This document shows, in pieces, positions 18,504 to 27,640 of a DNA stretch of 64,000 nt. The DNA is taken from assembly GCF_004564235.1 (NCBI RefSeq), contig NZ_SOMN01000030.1, positions 1 to 64,000 of the forward strand. Reading direction: 5' to 3'. Positions within the stretch are counted from its first letter, which is position 1; each line of letters begins with the position of its first letter. Both the position numbers and the translations under genes were made by a program. The notes beneath the pieces are model-generated. The model searched no databases. It worked only from the letters and a program-made list of their open reading frames with translations, and was not told the origin of the DNA. This DNA is from Cohnella luojiensis (GTDB lineage: Bacteria > Bacillota > Bacilli > Paenibacillales > Paenibacillaceae).

Positions 18504-19154
18504 GTGAGCGTCGACTTGGAGAGGCTGGCAACACGTGAGTACGACTTCAAGGCCGATGAGGACATCGTCGAATTCGTTCGGACGGGCGATAGCGAAGCTT
18601 TGGAGTACTTGATTCATAAATATCGTAATTTCGTGCGGGCGAAAGCGCGCTCTTACTTTCTGATCGGCGCGGAGCGGGAAGATATCGTTCAAGAAGGCAT
18701 GATCGGATTATATAAGGCTATACGCGACTTTAAGGGAGATAAGTTGGCATCCTTTAAAGCATTTGCGGAGTTATGCATTACCCGTCAGATCATCACAGCG
18801 ATCAAGACCGCCACGAGGCAGAAGCATATACCGCTTAATTCCTACGTTTCTTTGGACAAGCCCATCTACGATGAAGATTCCGATCGGACTCTGCTTGATG
18901 TCATCTGCGGCTCAAGGGTATGCGATCCCGAGGAAATGATTATCAATCAAGAAGAATTCTACGGCCTAGAGGATAAGATGTCGGAGATTCTGAGCGACTT
19001 AGAGCGGAAGGTACTAATGCTCTACTTGGATGGCCGCTCGTACCAGGAAATCGCCGTCGACCTCGATAGGCACGTGAAGTCCATAGATAATGCTTTGCAG
19101 AGAGTGAAGCGTAAGCTTGAACGTTATCTCGAAATAAGGGATCTTGGACATTAA
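18504..19154 (+). CDS. sigH: RNA polymerase sigma-H factor (stationary phase / early sporulation)
   Basis: Sigma-H directs genes for the transition to stationary phase, competence and early sporulation. The 216-residue protein has sigma-70 region 2 (YRNFVRAKARSYFL, GAEREDIVQEGMIGLYKAIRDF) and region 4 (LSDLERKVLMLYLDGRSYQEIA, HVKSIDNALQRVKRKL). GTG 18504 is chosen because GGAGGG lies 6 nt upstream; an ATG at 18483 lacks a site. A weak hairpin with a T-run follows. Confidence 0.94.
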   Translation: MSVDLERLATREYDFKADEDIVEFVRTGDSEALEYLIHKYRNFVRAKARSYFLIGAEREDIVQEGMIGLYKAIRDFKGDKLASFKAFAELCITRQIITAIKTATRQKHIPLNSYVSLDKPIYDEDSDRTLLDVICGSRVCDPEEMIINQEEFYGLEDKMSEILSDLERKVLMLYLDGRSYQEIAVDLDRHVKSIDNALQRVKRKLERYLEIRDLGH

Positions 19155-19174
19155 GCACTTATATGATTTTACCG

Positions 19175-19200
19175 GCAGCCGATATAATGCGCTGCTTTTT
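19175..19200 (+). terminator. Weak terminator after sigH
   Basis: A gcagc/gctgc stem with an 11-nt loop is followed by six T. The stem is short. Confidence 0.5.
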
Positions 19201-19371
19201 TAATGCCTGCTAACAGTGTTTCGAACAGGGAAACAATTATCTTTTTGGCAGAGGGTTAAATAGGCGAAAAAATGGAAGAATAGTACGAGGATGCTAGAGA
19301 CCCATTCTAGAAAGCAGGCCGTGAATCCGCCCTATCGAGGAATTGGCAATAGTAGGCTAAGACACTTTTCG
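19201..19371. other. Intergenic stretch with no recognised gene
   Basis: I see no ORF with a ribosome binding site and no tRNA cloverleaf. The AT-rich segment is followed by a short inverted motif, ctagag...ttctag, near 19293-19312. Confidence 0.5.
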
Positions 19372-19400
19372 TTGACATCGCTATCCCCCCTGTGATAAAT
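19372..19400 (+). promoter_or_regulatory. Sigma-A promoter of rpmG-secE-nusG
   Basis: A perfect TTGACA (19372-19377), 17-bp spacer and ATAAAT (19395-19400) predict a leader of about 178 nt before rpmG. Confidence 0.78.
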
Positions 19401-19501
19401 TACTTTAGTAACCTTAACGTGGTTTCTTATGCGCAGGTCTGAATCATCGGCGAAACACCAGGAATTGTTGTCTTGATGACCCGTCATCACGAGGCGATTC
19501 C

Positions 19502-19533
19502 AAACTCGGCCTTGGTTCGCCAAGCTGGGGTTT
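19502..19533 (+). promoter_or_regulatory. Hairpin in the rpmG leader
   Basis: A 14-position helix around a ttcg loop: cttgg/ccaag at the tip, a small internal loop, then aaactc with ggggttt-type pairs at the base. It lies in the untranslated leader 50 nt upstream of rpmG. No T-run follows, so it is not an obvious terminator. Confidence 0.5.
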
Positions 19534-19584
19534 CCGCTGAATGGTTGTATTTTTATGAAGTTTTAATCCCGGGAGGTGGAAGGG

Positions 19585-19734
19585 ATGCGCGTAATCATCA
19601 CGCTAGCTTGTACGAATTGCAAGCAACGGAACTACACGTCGAGCAAGAACAAACGGACACACGCCGATCGCATCGAGTTGAAGAAGTTCTGCAAATTTTG
19701 CAATGAACATCATCCTCATCGCGAAACGCGTTAA
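19585..19734 (+). CDS. rpmG: 50S ribosomal protein L33 (zinc-binding type)
   Basis: A 49-residue L33 with the C+ form's four zinc cysteines: CTNC (9-12) and CKFC (36-39). The sequence starts [17 protein letters not shown] and ends [11 protein letters not shown] 19585 follows GGGAGGTGGAAGG. It sits just upstream of secE, the standard position for this paralogue. Other L33 copies lacking the cysteines usually exist elsewhere and are induced when zinc is low. Confidence 0.94.
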   Translation: MRVIITLACTNCKQRNYTSSKNKRTHADRIELKKFCKFCNEHHPHRETR

Positions 19735-19752
19735 CTCCTAGGAGGTAAGAAC

Positions 19753-19962
19753 GTGACTTTCCTGGCCAAAATGAAAGAAAACTTTGGGTCCTTTTTTTCG
19801 TTTTTTGCAGACAGCTGGAACGAATTGAAGAAAGTCCGTTGGCCCAGCCGGAAAGAGCTCGTCAGCTACACGATCATCGTTATTGTGACGGTATTGTTGG
19901 TAACGATCTACTTCTGGGGTCTGGACATCGGTATTTCATCCCTCGTCGATCTCATCATCTGA
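19753..19962 (+). CDS. secE: Preprotein translocase subunit SecE
   Basis: SecE is the small essential clamp of the SecYEG channel. The 69-residue protein has the amphipathic ELKKVRWPSRKEL motif followed by one membrane helix (about 38-60). The start is GTG 19753 with CTAGGAGG upstream. Confidence 0.93.
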   Translation: MTFLAKMKENFGSFFSFFADSWNELKKVRWPSRKELVSYTIIVIVTVLLVTIYFWGLDIGISSLVDLII

Positions 19963-19987
19963 CGTAGGAACCAAAGGTGGCTTTTCC

Positions 19988-20521
19988 ATGGAGAAAAGAT
20001 GGTACGTAGTACACACGTATTCAGGGTACGAGAACAAGGTTAAGGCGAACCTGGAGAAACGCGTGGAGTCTATGGGTATGCAAGACAAGATCTTCCGCGT
20101 GCTTGTTCCGATGGAAGAAGAGATCGTTAACAAGGACGGCAAGAAAAAGACGGTTATGCGTAAAGTATATCCCGGTTATGTCCTTGTGGAGATGGTTCAG
20201 ACGGATGATTCCTGGTACGTGGTTCGCAATACTCCCGGAGTTACCGGGTTTGTGGGATCCACTGGATCGGGATCGAAACCGACGGCGCTTCTGCCGGATG
20301 AAGTAGAAGGAATTCTGCGTCATATGGGCATGGACGAGCCGAAGCCGGTTATCGATTTCGAACTCAAGGAAAACGTCCGTGTTAAGGTTGGTCCTTTTGC
20401 TAACTTCGTCGGCTCCGTGGAAGAAATTCTACTCGACAAGAGCAAGCTGAAGGTTCATGTTAACATGTTTGGCAGGGAAACCCCGGTTGAGTTGGATTTC
20501 ACTCAAGTGGAAAAGATATAG
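19988..20521 (+). CDS. nusG: Transcription termination/antitermination factor NusG
   Basis: NusG binds RNA polymerase, modulates pausing and links transcription to Rho or the ribosome. The 177-residue protein has the NGN domain starting KRWYVVHTYSGYENKV and a C-terminal KOW domain (about 125-177, VRVKVGPFANFVGSVEEI). Length is normal. ATG 19988 follows AAAGGTGG. Confidence 0.95.
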   Translation: MEKRWYVVHTYSGYENKVKANLEKRVESMGMQDKIFRVLVPMEEEIVNKDGKKKTVMRKVYPGYVLVEMVQTDDSWYVVRNTPGVTGFVGSTGSGSKPTALLPDEVEGILRHMGMDEPKPVIDFELKENVRVKVGPFANFVGSVEEILLDKSKLKVHVNMFGRETPVELDFTQVEKI

Positions 20522-20608
20522 GCATTTTCAGCAATATTGGGTTTCTTGAACGAGCGGGAGGAGCGATGGTTCCGTTAAACCGCATTATGGGTCAGGGAGG
20601 TGTGCAAC

Positions 20609-21034
20609 ATGGCAAAAAAAGTCATCAAACTGGTAAAGCTTCAAGTTAATGCAGGTAAAGCTAACCCTGCGCCGCCAATCGGTCCTGCACTAGGTCAAGC
20701 TGGCGTTAACATCATGGCTTTCTGTAAAGAGTTCAATGCTCGCACTGCGGATCAAGTGGGATTAATCATTCCGGTTGTTATTTCCGTATTCGAGGATCGC
20801 TCTTTTACGTTCGAAACCAAGACTCCTCCGGCAGCGGTATTGCTCCGCGTAGCTGCAGGAATCCAAAAAGGTTCCGGCGAGCCGAACAAGAAAAAAGTAG
20901 CTACTGTAAAACGCGCTAAAGTTCGCGATATCGCAGAGCAAAAAATGCAAGATCTTAACGCGGCTTCCGTTGAAGCGGCTATGCGTATGATCGAAGGAAC
21001 TGCCCGCAGCATGGGCGTTGTAATCGAAGACTAA
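20609..21034 (+). CDS. rplK: 50S ribosomal protein L11
   Basis: L11 forms the GTPase-associated centre with 23S rRNA and L10/L12, and is needed for RelA-type sensing of uncharged tRNA. The 141-residue protein shows the proline-rich [21 protein letters not shown]-terminal region. The C-terminal RNA-binding domain ends in a GTARSMGV motif. ATG 20609 follows GGGAGGTG; an ATG at 20600 lies inside that site. Confidence 0.96.
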   Translation: MAKKVIKLVKLQVNAGKANPAPPIGPALGQAGVNIMAFCKEFNARTADQVGLIIPVVISVFEDRSFTFETKTPPAAVLLRVAAGIQKGSGEPNKKKVATVKRAKVRDIAEQKMQDLNAASVEAAMRMIEGTARSMGVVIED

Positions 21035-21122
21035 TCGTACGCCGTCCGGCGTATGGACTGCGGTTCCTGGAACCGCTTGTGGGAGGAAACTTCCGTTAAA
21101 ACCACAAAAGGAGGAGAACAAC

Positions 21123-21815
21123 TTGGCTAAACACGGTAAGAAATATGCAGAGTCCGTTAAGCTGATCGATCGCGATGCTACCTACGAATCGTTGGAAGCA
21201 ATCGAGCTCGTGAAGAAAGCGGCAACGGCTAAATTCGACGAAACGGTTGAAGCGGCCGTCCGTCTCGGCGTTGATCCGAGAAAACAAGATCAAGCAGTAC
21301 GCGGCGTAGTCGTCCTGCCTCACGGCACCGGCAAAACGCAACGCGTTCTCGTATTCGCAAAAGGCGATAAGCTGAAGGAAGCTGAAGCTGCCGGCGCGGA
21401 TTACGTAGGGGATGCTGACCTCATCGCAAAAATCCAACAAGGATGGTTCGAGTTTGACGTCTGCGTCGCAACTCCGGACATGATGAGCGAAGTCGGTAAA
21501 CTGGGCCGTATTCTCGGGGGTAAAGGTTTGATGCCTAACCCTAAAGCGGGCACCGTAACGAACGACGTTGCTAAAGCCATCGCCGAGATCAAAGCCGGTA
21601 AAATCGAATACCGTCTGGACAAAGCCGGACAAATTCACGCTCCGATCGGCAAGGTTTCGTTCGATTCTCAGAAACTCGACGAAAACCTGAAAGCTCTGAT
21701 CGACGCGCTGAGCCGCGCGAAACCCGCATCTTCCAAAGGCATCTACCTGAAAAACATCTCGATCTCTTCGACGATGGGACCAGGCGCCCGCGTTAATGCG
21801 TCCGTTTATCGCTAA
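21123..21815 (+). CDS. rplA: 50S ribosomal protein L1
   Basis: L1 forms the mobile stalk at the E site and often represses its own mRNA. The 230-residue protein has the conserved [16 protein letters not shown] and [18 protein letters not shown] segments. The start is TTG 21123 with AAAGGAGG upstream. It is paired with rplK. Confidence 0.96.
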   Translation: MAKHGKKYAESVKLIDRDATYESLEAIELVKKAATAKFDETVEAAVRLGVDPRKQDQAVRGVVVLPHGTGKTQRVLVFAKGDKLKEAEAAGADYVGDADLIAKIQQGWFEFDVCVATPDMMSEVGKLGRILGGKGLMPNPKAGTVTNDVAKAIAEIKAGKIEYRLDKAGQIHAPIGKVSFDSQKLDENLKALIDALSRAKPASSKGIYLKNISISSTMGPGARVNASVYR

Positions 21816-21858
21816 TCCGACAAGCTGCTAACTTGCTTGCGGACGGTAAAAACTGTCT

Positions 21859-21887
21859 TTGACATCGGTAAGCCCCCGTGGTAAGCT
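21859..21887 (+). promoter_or_regulatory. Probable promoter of rplJ-rplL
   Basis: TTGACA (21859-21864), 17-bp spacer and TAAGCT (21882-21887). The -35 is perfect and the -10 is modest. It lies just upstream of the L10 leader. Confidence 0.65.
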
Positions 21888-21904
21888 GATGAAGCTGATA
21901 AATG

Positions 21905-21975
21905 AATATGGATACCGTAGACCGTAGGTGCCCACGCAAATAGCGTGCGAGCTTAATCTCCTACCGAGGTGTGTG
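21905..21975 (+). ncRNA. Ribosomal protein L10 leader
   Basis: This region has the conserved elements of the Firmicute L10 leader: a taccgtagaccgtaggtgcc stretch and, after a hairpin (cacgc...gcgtg), cttaatctcctaccgaggtg. It binds the L10(L12)4 complex to autoregulate rplJ-rplL. A strong hairpin (gcctccgc/gcgggggc, 22001-22025) follows and may be the attenuator. Confidence 0.85.
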
Positions 21976-21999
21976 GATAGATTATTTTTTAATCATGTC

Positions 22000-22030
22000 A
22001 TGCCTCCGCGATGTCTGCGGGGGCATTTCT
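22000..22030 (+). terminator. Putative attenuator in the L10 leader
   Basis: A stem tgcctccgc / gcgggggca with a 7-nt loop is followed by the short tail tttctt. It lies between the L10-binding element and rplJ. Confidence 0.55.
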
Positions 22031-22090
22031 TATGTCCCCGGGCTTCGCGAGACGAACATACGGTATGCCAAGACTTAGGAGGTGTACACA

Positions 22091-22591
22091 ATGGCAAACG
22101 CAAAAATCATTCAAGCTAAACAGCAAGAAGTCGATGCGATCGCAACGAAGCTTCGCGAAAGCAACTGTACCGTTGTGGCTGACTATCGCGGCCTAAACGT
22201 AGCGCAAGTGACTTTGCTTCGCAAACAACTGCGTGAAGCTGGCGTTGATTTCCAAGTGTTGAAAAACTCTTTGGTAAGCCGTGCTGCGGCAAGCGCTGAA
22301 ATGAGCGAGCTTGATGCCGTACTAACGGGTCCGACTGCTGTCGCATTCGGTACTGACGTCGTTGCTCCAGCTAAGATTCTTAGCGATTTCGCTAAGAAGA
22401 ACGAAGCGTTGAAGGTTAAAGGCGGCGTAGTCGAAGGCCGTTTCGTTGACGCTGCGCAAGTTAAAGCACTTGCTGAGCTTCCTTCCCGCGAAGGATTGCT
22501 GTCCATGTTGCTTAGCGTCCTGCAAGCTCCGGTTCGCAACTTCGCACTCGCTGTCAAAGCGGTTTCGGAGAAGAACGAAGCAAGCGCGTAA
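22091..22591 (+). CDS. rplJ: 50S ribosomal protein L10
   Basis: L10 anchors the L7/L12 dimers in the stalk and autoregulates through the upstream leader. The 166-residue protein has the [23 protein letters not shown] core and a C-terminal helix for L12 binding. ATG 22091 follows TAGGAGGTG. Confidence 0.96.
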   Translation: MANAKIIQAKQQEVDAIATKLRESNCTVVADYRGLNVAQVTLLRKQLREAGVDFQVLKNSLVSRAAASAEMSELDAVLTGPTAVAFGTDVVAPAKILSDFAKKNEALKVKGGVVEGRFVDAAQVKALAELPSREGLLSMLLSVLQAPVRNFALAVKAVSEKNEASA

Positions 22592-22649
22592 GACAATCGA
22601 ATACAAAAATAAGAAGATCATATGATCTCAAATAATGGAGGATATTCAA

Positions 22650-23012
22650 ATGAGCAAAGAGCAAATCTTAGAAGCCATTAAAGGCATGACAGTTCTTGAA
22701 TTGAACGACCTGGTTAAAGCAATCGAAGAAGAATTCGGTGTTACTGCTGCGGCTCCAGTTGCAGCTGGCGGCGCTGTTGCAGTTGCTGAAGTTGCAGAGC
22801 AATCCGAATTCGACGTTGTCCTTGTCGATGCCGGCGCTTCCAAAATCAACGTAATCAAAGCTGTTCGCGAAATCACGGGTCTTGGTCTGAAAGAAGCAAA
22901 AGATCTCGTAGACAACGCTCCAAAAGCAATCAAAGAAAAAGTGGCCAAAGAAGAAGCTGACGCTGTTAAAGGTAAGCTTGAAGAAGCTGGCGCTAAAGTA
23001 GAAGTAAAGTAA
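22650..23012 (+). CDS. rplL: 50S ribosomal protein L7/L12
   Basis: L12 recruits translational GTPases. The 120-residue acidic protein has the N-terminal dimer helix ([12 protein letters not shown]), an Ala/Val-rich hinge (about 34-52) and the C-terminal domain with [23 protein letters not shown] 22650 follows TGGAGGA. Confidence 0.97.
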   Translation: MSKEQILEAIKGMTVLELNDLVKAIEEEFGVTAAAPVAAGGAVAVAEVAEQSEFDVVLVDAGASKINVIKAVREITGLGLKEAKDLVDNAPKAIKEKVAKEEADAVKGKLEEAGAKVEVK

Positions 23013-23024
23013 GAAGCGGATCAT

Positions 23025-23060
23025 CAAACCCCTTGAAGATTTTCTTCGAGGGGTTTGTTC
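23025..23060 (+). terminator. Terminator after rplL
   Basis: A 15-bp stem caaaccccttgaaga / tcttcgaggggtttg has one wobble pair and a 3-nt loop. The T-tract is short, so read-through into ybxB is possible. Confidence 0.7.
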
Positions 23061-23121
23061 ATGTGTAAACTTGATCATGCTTAGAGAAGGCATCTTACGC
23101 TGGAATGTTGGAGGAGCTTGA

Positions 23122-23733
23122 GTGAACGATCATTACTACTCGAGTAAGCCGAAATCGGCAAGTAATCGACGAGCTTTCGAAACTATGCTTCGGGGAATTA
23201 AACTTCAATTGACGTCGGATGCCGGCGTGTTTTCGCGGGACGGGGTGGACTATGGCAGTCGGGTTTTGATCGAGCTTATGGATATTCCGCAAGATGCACA
23301 AGTGCTGGATATCGGCTGCGGTTACGGTCCGATTGGATTGATCGCTGCCCGCCTTGCGCCGCAAGGACATGTTAAGCTGATCGATGTTAACGAACGGGCA
23401 GTAGAACTGGCCAAACACAATGCTCAACTCAATGGAATTCTGAATGTATCTGTTGCGCAGAGCGATTTGTTCGTGTCGGTCGAAGGCGAGACATTCGACG
23501 TGATTCTATCCAATCCGCCAATTCGGGCGGGGAAAACCGTCGTGCATCGGTTGTTCGAAGAATCATGGAGGCATCTAAGCCCAGGGGGAACCTTATGGGT
23601 AGTTATCCAGAACAAACAAGGTGCATCTTCCGCCAGGGCAAAGCTGGAAGAGATTTACGGCGAGGAAGCGGTCGTAGAGGCAGGTAAGGACAAAGGATTC
23701 CGGATATACAGTTGCACGAAAAGTCAAGAATAA
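23122..23733 (+). CDS. ybxB: Class I SAM-dependent methyltransferase (YbxB, RsmC-like)
   Basis: A 203-residue protein with the Rossmann SAM-binding motif VLDIGCGYGPIGL (motif I, about 61-73), IDVNERAVELA, and the N6/N2-methyltransferase signature SNPPIRAGK (about 131-139). This suggests a G-methylating rRNA enzyme like RsmC. The target is not proven. The start is GTG 23122 with TTGGAGGAG upstream. It lies between rplL and rpoB, as in Bacillus. Confidence 0.88.
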   Translation: MNDHYYSSKPKSASNRRAFETMLRGIKLQLTSDAGVFSRDGVDYGSRVLIELMDIPQDAQVLDIGCGYGPIGLIAARLAPQGHVKLIDVNERAVELAKHNAQLNGILNVSVAQSDLFVSVEGETFDVILSNPPIRAGKTVVHRLFEESWRHLSPGGTLWVVIQNKQGASSARAKLEEIYGEEAVVEAGKDKGFRIYSCTKSQE

Positions 23734-23737
23734 ATAT

Positions 23738-23766
23738 TTGACTTGACATTTCTGTTGTGGTATTAT
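23738..23766 (+). promoter_or_regulatory. Promoter upstream of rpoB
   Basis: TTGACT (23738-23743), 17-bp spacer, TATTAT (23761-23766). It leaves a leader of about 205 nt with a small gccg/cggc hairpin and T-rich tail near 23910-23940. Confidence 0.65.
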
Positions 23767-23976
23767 TAAAAAATGTCAGTATTAGGATGGGCTAATTGTC
23801 TTCAACACAAAAATCCTCTAAGCCTGACTCCTTCCCAAGAATAAATTCACGTTTGTTGGCGTATAATGGGTTTGTTTTGGGTAGAAGACTGGATGAGTTG
23901 CCATTGTGCCGCCAACCGGCGCATAAGGGCTTTTCTTTATTTATGTGTTGAAGCAGACTTAAGGGGTGAGGTTAAG

Positions 23977-26900
23977 TTGGCAGGACATCTTGTTCAGTAT
24001 GGCCGCCGTGCACGGCGCAGCTACGCCCGCATTAATGAAGTGTTGGAAGTTCCGAACCTGATCGAAATCCAACAGCAATCGTACCAGAAGTTTTTGGACG
24101 AGGGTTTGCGCGAGATTTTTCAGGACATTTCGCCAATCTCGGATTTTACCGGAAATCTAGTGCTCGAGTTTATCGACTATAGCCTGGGCGAACCGAAGTA
24201 TTCCGTTGATGAATCGAAAGAACGCGACGTTACCTATGCGGCTCCGCTTCGTGTTAAAGTTCGGTTGCTTAATAAAGAAACCGGCGAAGTTAAGGAACAG
24301 GAAGTATTTATGGGCGATTTCCCGCTCATGACCGAAACGGGTACTTTCATAATCAATGGTGCGGAACGTGTTATCGTCAGCCAATTGGTGCGCTCCCCAA
24401 GTGTCTACTTCAGTACGAAGGTAGATAAGAACGGCAAGAAAAATTACACCGCAACTGTCATTCCGAATCGTGGAGCATGGCTTGAGCTTGAGACAGATGC
24501 TAAAGATATCATTTACGTGCGGATCGACCGTACTCGTAAAATTCCCGTAACGGTTCTTCTCCGTTCTCTGGGATTTGGAACCGACGCGGAGATTTTGGAT
24601 CTGCTCGGACAAGACGATTACATTCGCAATACGCTTGAGAAGGATAATACGGATTCCACGGAGAAAGCGCTGATCGAGATCTACGAGCGTCTTCGTCCGG
24701 GAGAACCGCCGACATTGGAGAACGCGCGCAGTTTGCTTATCGCACGTTTCTTCGATCCTAAGCGTTACGATCTTGCGAACGTCGGTCGTTACAAAGTAAA
24801 CAAAAAGCTGCATATTAAGAACCGATTGTTTAATCAACGTTTGGCAGAGACGCTGGTAGATCCATCTACGGGCGAGATTATCGCGGAAGCCGGACAAATG
24901 ATAGACCGCCGGCTTTTGGATCAAATTCTCCCTATGCTGGAGAAGAACGTCGGATTCAAGAACTACCGCGTAACTGGCGGCGTGTATGAATCCGAAGACA
25001 TTCCTCTGCAATCCGTTAGCATTTTCTCGCCTCTAGAAGATGGTAAAGTGGTCAAGGTTATCTCCAACGGCATCATCGACAAGACGGTGAAGAACATTAC
25101 GCCTGCGGATATTATCGCGTCCATTAACTACTTCATGAATTTGCTGCAAACGGTCGGGAATACCGATGATATCGATCATCTAGGTAACCGTCGCCTACGC
25201 TCCGTCGGCGAATTGCTGCAGAACCAATTCCGTATCGGCTTGTCCCGTATGGAACGGGTCGTACGCGAGAGGATGTCGATTCAGGATCAGAATGCGATTA
25301 CGCCTCAGGCCTTGATCAACATTCGTCCTGTAATCGCAGCGATTAAAGAGTTCTTCGGTTCATCCCAGCTGTCTCAATTTATGGACCAAACGAATCCGCT
25401 GGCGGAATTGACGCATAAGCGTCGTCTATCCGCTCTTGGACCTGGCGGTTTGACGCGTGAACGCGCGGGCTTCGAAGTCCGTGACGTCCATCACTCCCAC
25501 TATGGCCGTATGTGTCCGATCGAGACTCCGGAGGGACCGAACATCGGGTTGATCAACTCCTTGTCTTCCTTCGCGCGCATTAACGAGTACGGCTTTATCG
25601 AGGCTCCTTATCGTAAAGTCGATCCTCATACGAACCGGGTTACGGATGATATCGTTTATATGACCGCGGATGAAGAGGACAACTATATCATCGCGCAAGC
25701 GAATGCCCAGTTGAATCCGGACGGATCCTTCGTCGAAGAGAATATTATCGTTCGTTATAACAAACAGACCGATAATATCTTGACGATGCCGAGTGACCGC
25801 GTTGACTACATGGACGTATCTCCTAAGCAAGTCGTATCCGTCGCGACGGCGATGATTCCGTTCCTCGAGAACGATGACTCCAACCGTGCGCTCATGGGAT
25901 CCAACATGCAACGTCAAGCCGTTCCGTTGCTTATTCCGGAAGCTCCTTTCGTAGGAACCGGGATGGAGCATAAGTCCGCAAAAGACTCCGGGGTATGTAT
26001 TGTATCCAAATATGACGGATTCATCGAAAGAGTTTCCGCCAATGAAATCCAATTACGTCGCGTCGAGATGATCGAAGGCAAAGAAGTCAAAGGCGACATC
26101 GTTAAATACAAGCTTCAGAAGTTCATGCGTTCTAACCAAGGTACTTGCATTAACCAGAGACCGCTCGTGCGTCGCGGAGATATCATCAAAAAAGGCGATA
26201 TCATGGCTGACGGACCTTCGACGGATACTGGCGAATTGGCCCTTGGCCGCAACGTAGTCGTTGCCTTCATGACATGGGAAGGTTACAACTACGAGGATGC
26301 GATCCTGCTTTCCGAGAAATTGGTACGCGAAGATGTCTATACTTCGATTCATATCGAAGAGTACGAGTCGGAAGCGCGCGACACCAAGCTCGGACCTGAA
26401 GAAATTACTCGCGATATTCCGAACGTCGGCGAAGATGCCCTCCGCAACCTTGACGAGCGTGGAATTATCCGCGTAGGCGCGGAAATTAGCGCTGGCGACA
26501 TCCTCGTTGGTAAAGTTACTCCGAAAGGCGTAACGGAGCTTACGGCGGAAGAACGCCTTCTGCATGCGATCTTCGGCGAGAAGGCTCGTGAAGTACGTGA
26601 CACTTCCCTGCGCGTGCCGCATGGTACCGACGGGATTGTCGTTGACGTTAAAGTGTTCACCCGCGAGAACGGCGATGAGCTGCCTCCTGGCGTGAACCAA
26701 TTGGTACGTGCCTATATCGCTCAGAAGCGTAAAATCTCCGAAGGCGATAAAATGGCGGGACGCCATGGTAACAAAGGGGTTATCGCTCGCATCTTGCCAG
26801 AGGAAGATATGCCGTTCCTACCGGATGGCACTCCAGTGCAAGTCGTTCTTAACCCGCTCGGCGTACCTTCACGGATGAACATCGGTCAAGTGCTCGAAGT

Positions 26901-27522
26901 TCACTTAGGCATGGCTTGTAAGTTGCTCGGCATTCACTCCGCAACTCCGGTATTCGACGGTGCGCGCGAGACGGACGTCTTCGATGCCATGGAAGAAGCA
27001 GGCATGAAACGTAACGGCAAATGGATGCTGCGCGATGGTCGCTCCGGCGAGTTATTCGAACGCGAAGTTACCGTTGGCGTCATGTACATGATCAAGCTGG
27101 CGCATATGGTAGACGACAAAATCCATGCCCGTTCCACGGGTCCTTACTCTCTCGTAACGCAACAGCCGTTGGGTGGTAAAGCCCAGTTCGGCGGACAACG
27201 CTTCGGGGAGATGGAAGTTTGGGCATTGGAAGCCTATGGCGCCGCCTATACGCTTCAAGAGATATTGACCGTCAAATCGGATGATGTCGTCGGTCGCGTC
27301 AAAACCTACGAATCGATCGTCAAGGGCGAGAACGTTCCCGAGCCAGGCGTACCGGAATCGTTCAAGGTATTGATCAAGGAGCTCCAAAGCTTGGGTATGG
27401 ATGTTAAGATCTTGTCCGGAGACGAGCAAGAGATCGAAATGAAGGAAATGGACGACGAAGAAGATGCCGCTGGAGATAAGCTGAATCTTAATCTCGAGGG
27501 TACTGAAGTCGGTGTCGAATAG
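23977..27522 (+). CDS. rpoB: DNA-directed RNA polymerase subunit beta
   Basis: The large catalytic subunit. The product is 1181 residues from TTG 23977, which has AAGGGGTGAG upstream and begins [16 protein letters not shown]; the longer frame would add unconserved residues. The rifampicin-binding cluster (about nt 25360-25470) reads [22 protein letters not shown] then LSALGPGG. It keeps the wild-type Asp, His and Ser at the classic resistance positions, so the polymerase should be rifampicin-sensitive. The C-terminus is rich in acidic residues. Followed 118 nt later by rpoC. Confidence 0.97.
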   Translation: MAGHLVQYGRRARRSYARINEVLEVPNLIEIQQQSYQKFLDEGLREIFQDISPISDFTGNLVLEFIDYSLGEPKYSVDESKERDVTYAAPLRVKVRLLNKETGEVKEQEVFMGDFPLMTETGTFIINGAERVIVSQLVRSPSVYFSTKVDKNGKKNYTATVIPNRGAWLELETDAKDIIYVRIDRTRKIPVTVLLRSLGFGTDAEILDLLGQDDYIRNTLEKDNTDSTEKALIEIYERLRPGEPPTLENARSLLIARFFDPKRYDLANVGRYKVNKKLHIKNRLFNQRLAETLVDPSTGEIIAEAGQMIDRRLLDQILPMLEKNVGFKNYRVTGGVYESEDIPLQSVSIFSPLEDGKVVKVISNGIIDKTVKNITPADIIASINYFMNLLQTVGNTDDIDHLGNRRLRSVGELLQNQFRIGLSRMERVVRERMSIQDQNAITPQALINIRPVIAAIKEFFGSSQLSQFMDQTNPLAELTHKRRLSALGPGGLTRERAGFEVRDVHHSHYGRMCPIETPEGPNIGLINSLSSFARINEYGFIEAPYRKVDPHTNRVTDDIVYMTADEEDNYIIAQANAQLNPDGSFVEENIIVRYNKQTDNILTMPSDRVDYMDVSPKQVVSVATAMIPFLENDDSNRALMGSNMQRQAVPLLIPEAPFVGTGMEHKSAKDSGVCIVSKYDGFIERVSANEIQLRRVEMIEGKEVKGDIVKYKLQKFMRSNQGTCINQRPLVRRGDIIKKGDIMADGPSTDTGELALGRNVVVAFMTWEGYNYEDAILLSEKLVREDVYTSIHIEEYESEARDTKLGPEEITRDIPNVGEDALRNLDERGIIRVGAEISAGDILVGKVTPKGVTELTAEERLLHAIFGEKAREVRDTSLRVPHGTDGIVVDVKVFTRENGDELPPGVNQLVRAYIAQKRKISEGDKMAGRHGNKGVIARILPEEDMPFLPDGTPVQVVLNPLGVPSRMNIGQVLEVHLGMACKLLGIHSATPVFDGARETDVFDAMEEAGMKRNGKWMLRDGRSGELFEREVTVGVMYMIKLAHMVDDKIHARSTGPYSLVTQQPLGGKAQFGGQRFGEMEVWALEAYGAAYTLQEILTVKSDDVVGRVKTYESIVKGENVPEPGVPESFKVLIKELQSLGMDVKILSGDEQEIEMKEMDDEEDAAGDKLNLNLEGTEVGVE

Positions 27523-27640
27523 TGAAGCTGGCTGCGTACGTTTAGGCGCCGCAGCCCTGTCTTCGCCACGCATGACGCCGGACCTTCGGGGCCGTCGTTA
27601 AGATCTGAAATCCTAGCAACGATGAAGGAGGGCTTGCTCC

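Noticed and set aside
19201-19371. Possible tRNA gene or T-box remnant after sigH, suggested by agtacgag and gctagag segments.
   Set aside because: No cloverleaf and no T-box core sequence could be found, so it is left as plain intergenic DNA.
25360-25470. Possible rifampicin-resistance changes in rpoB.
   Set aside because: The Asp, His and Ser at the main resistance sites are all wild type.
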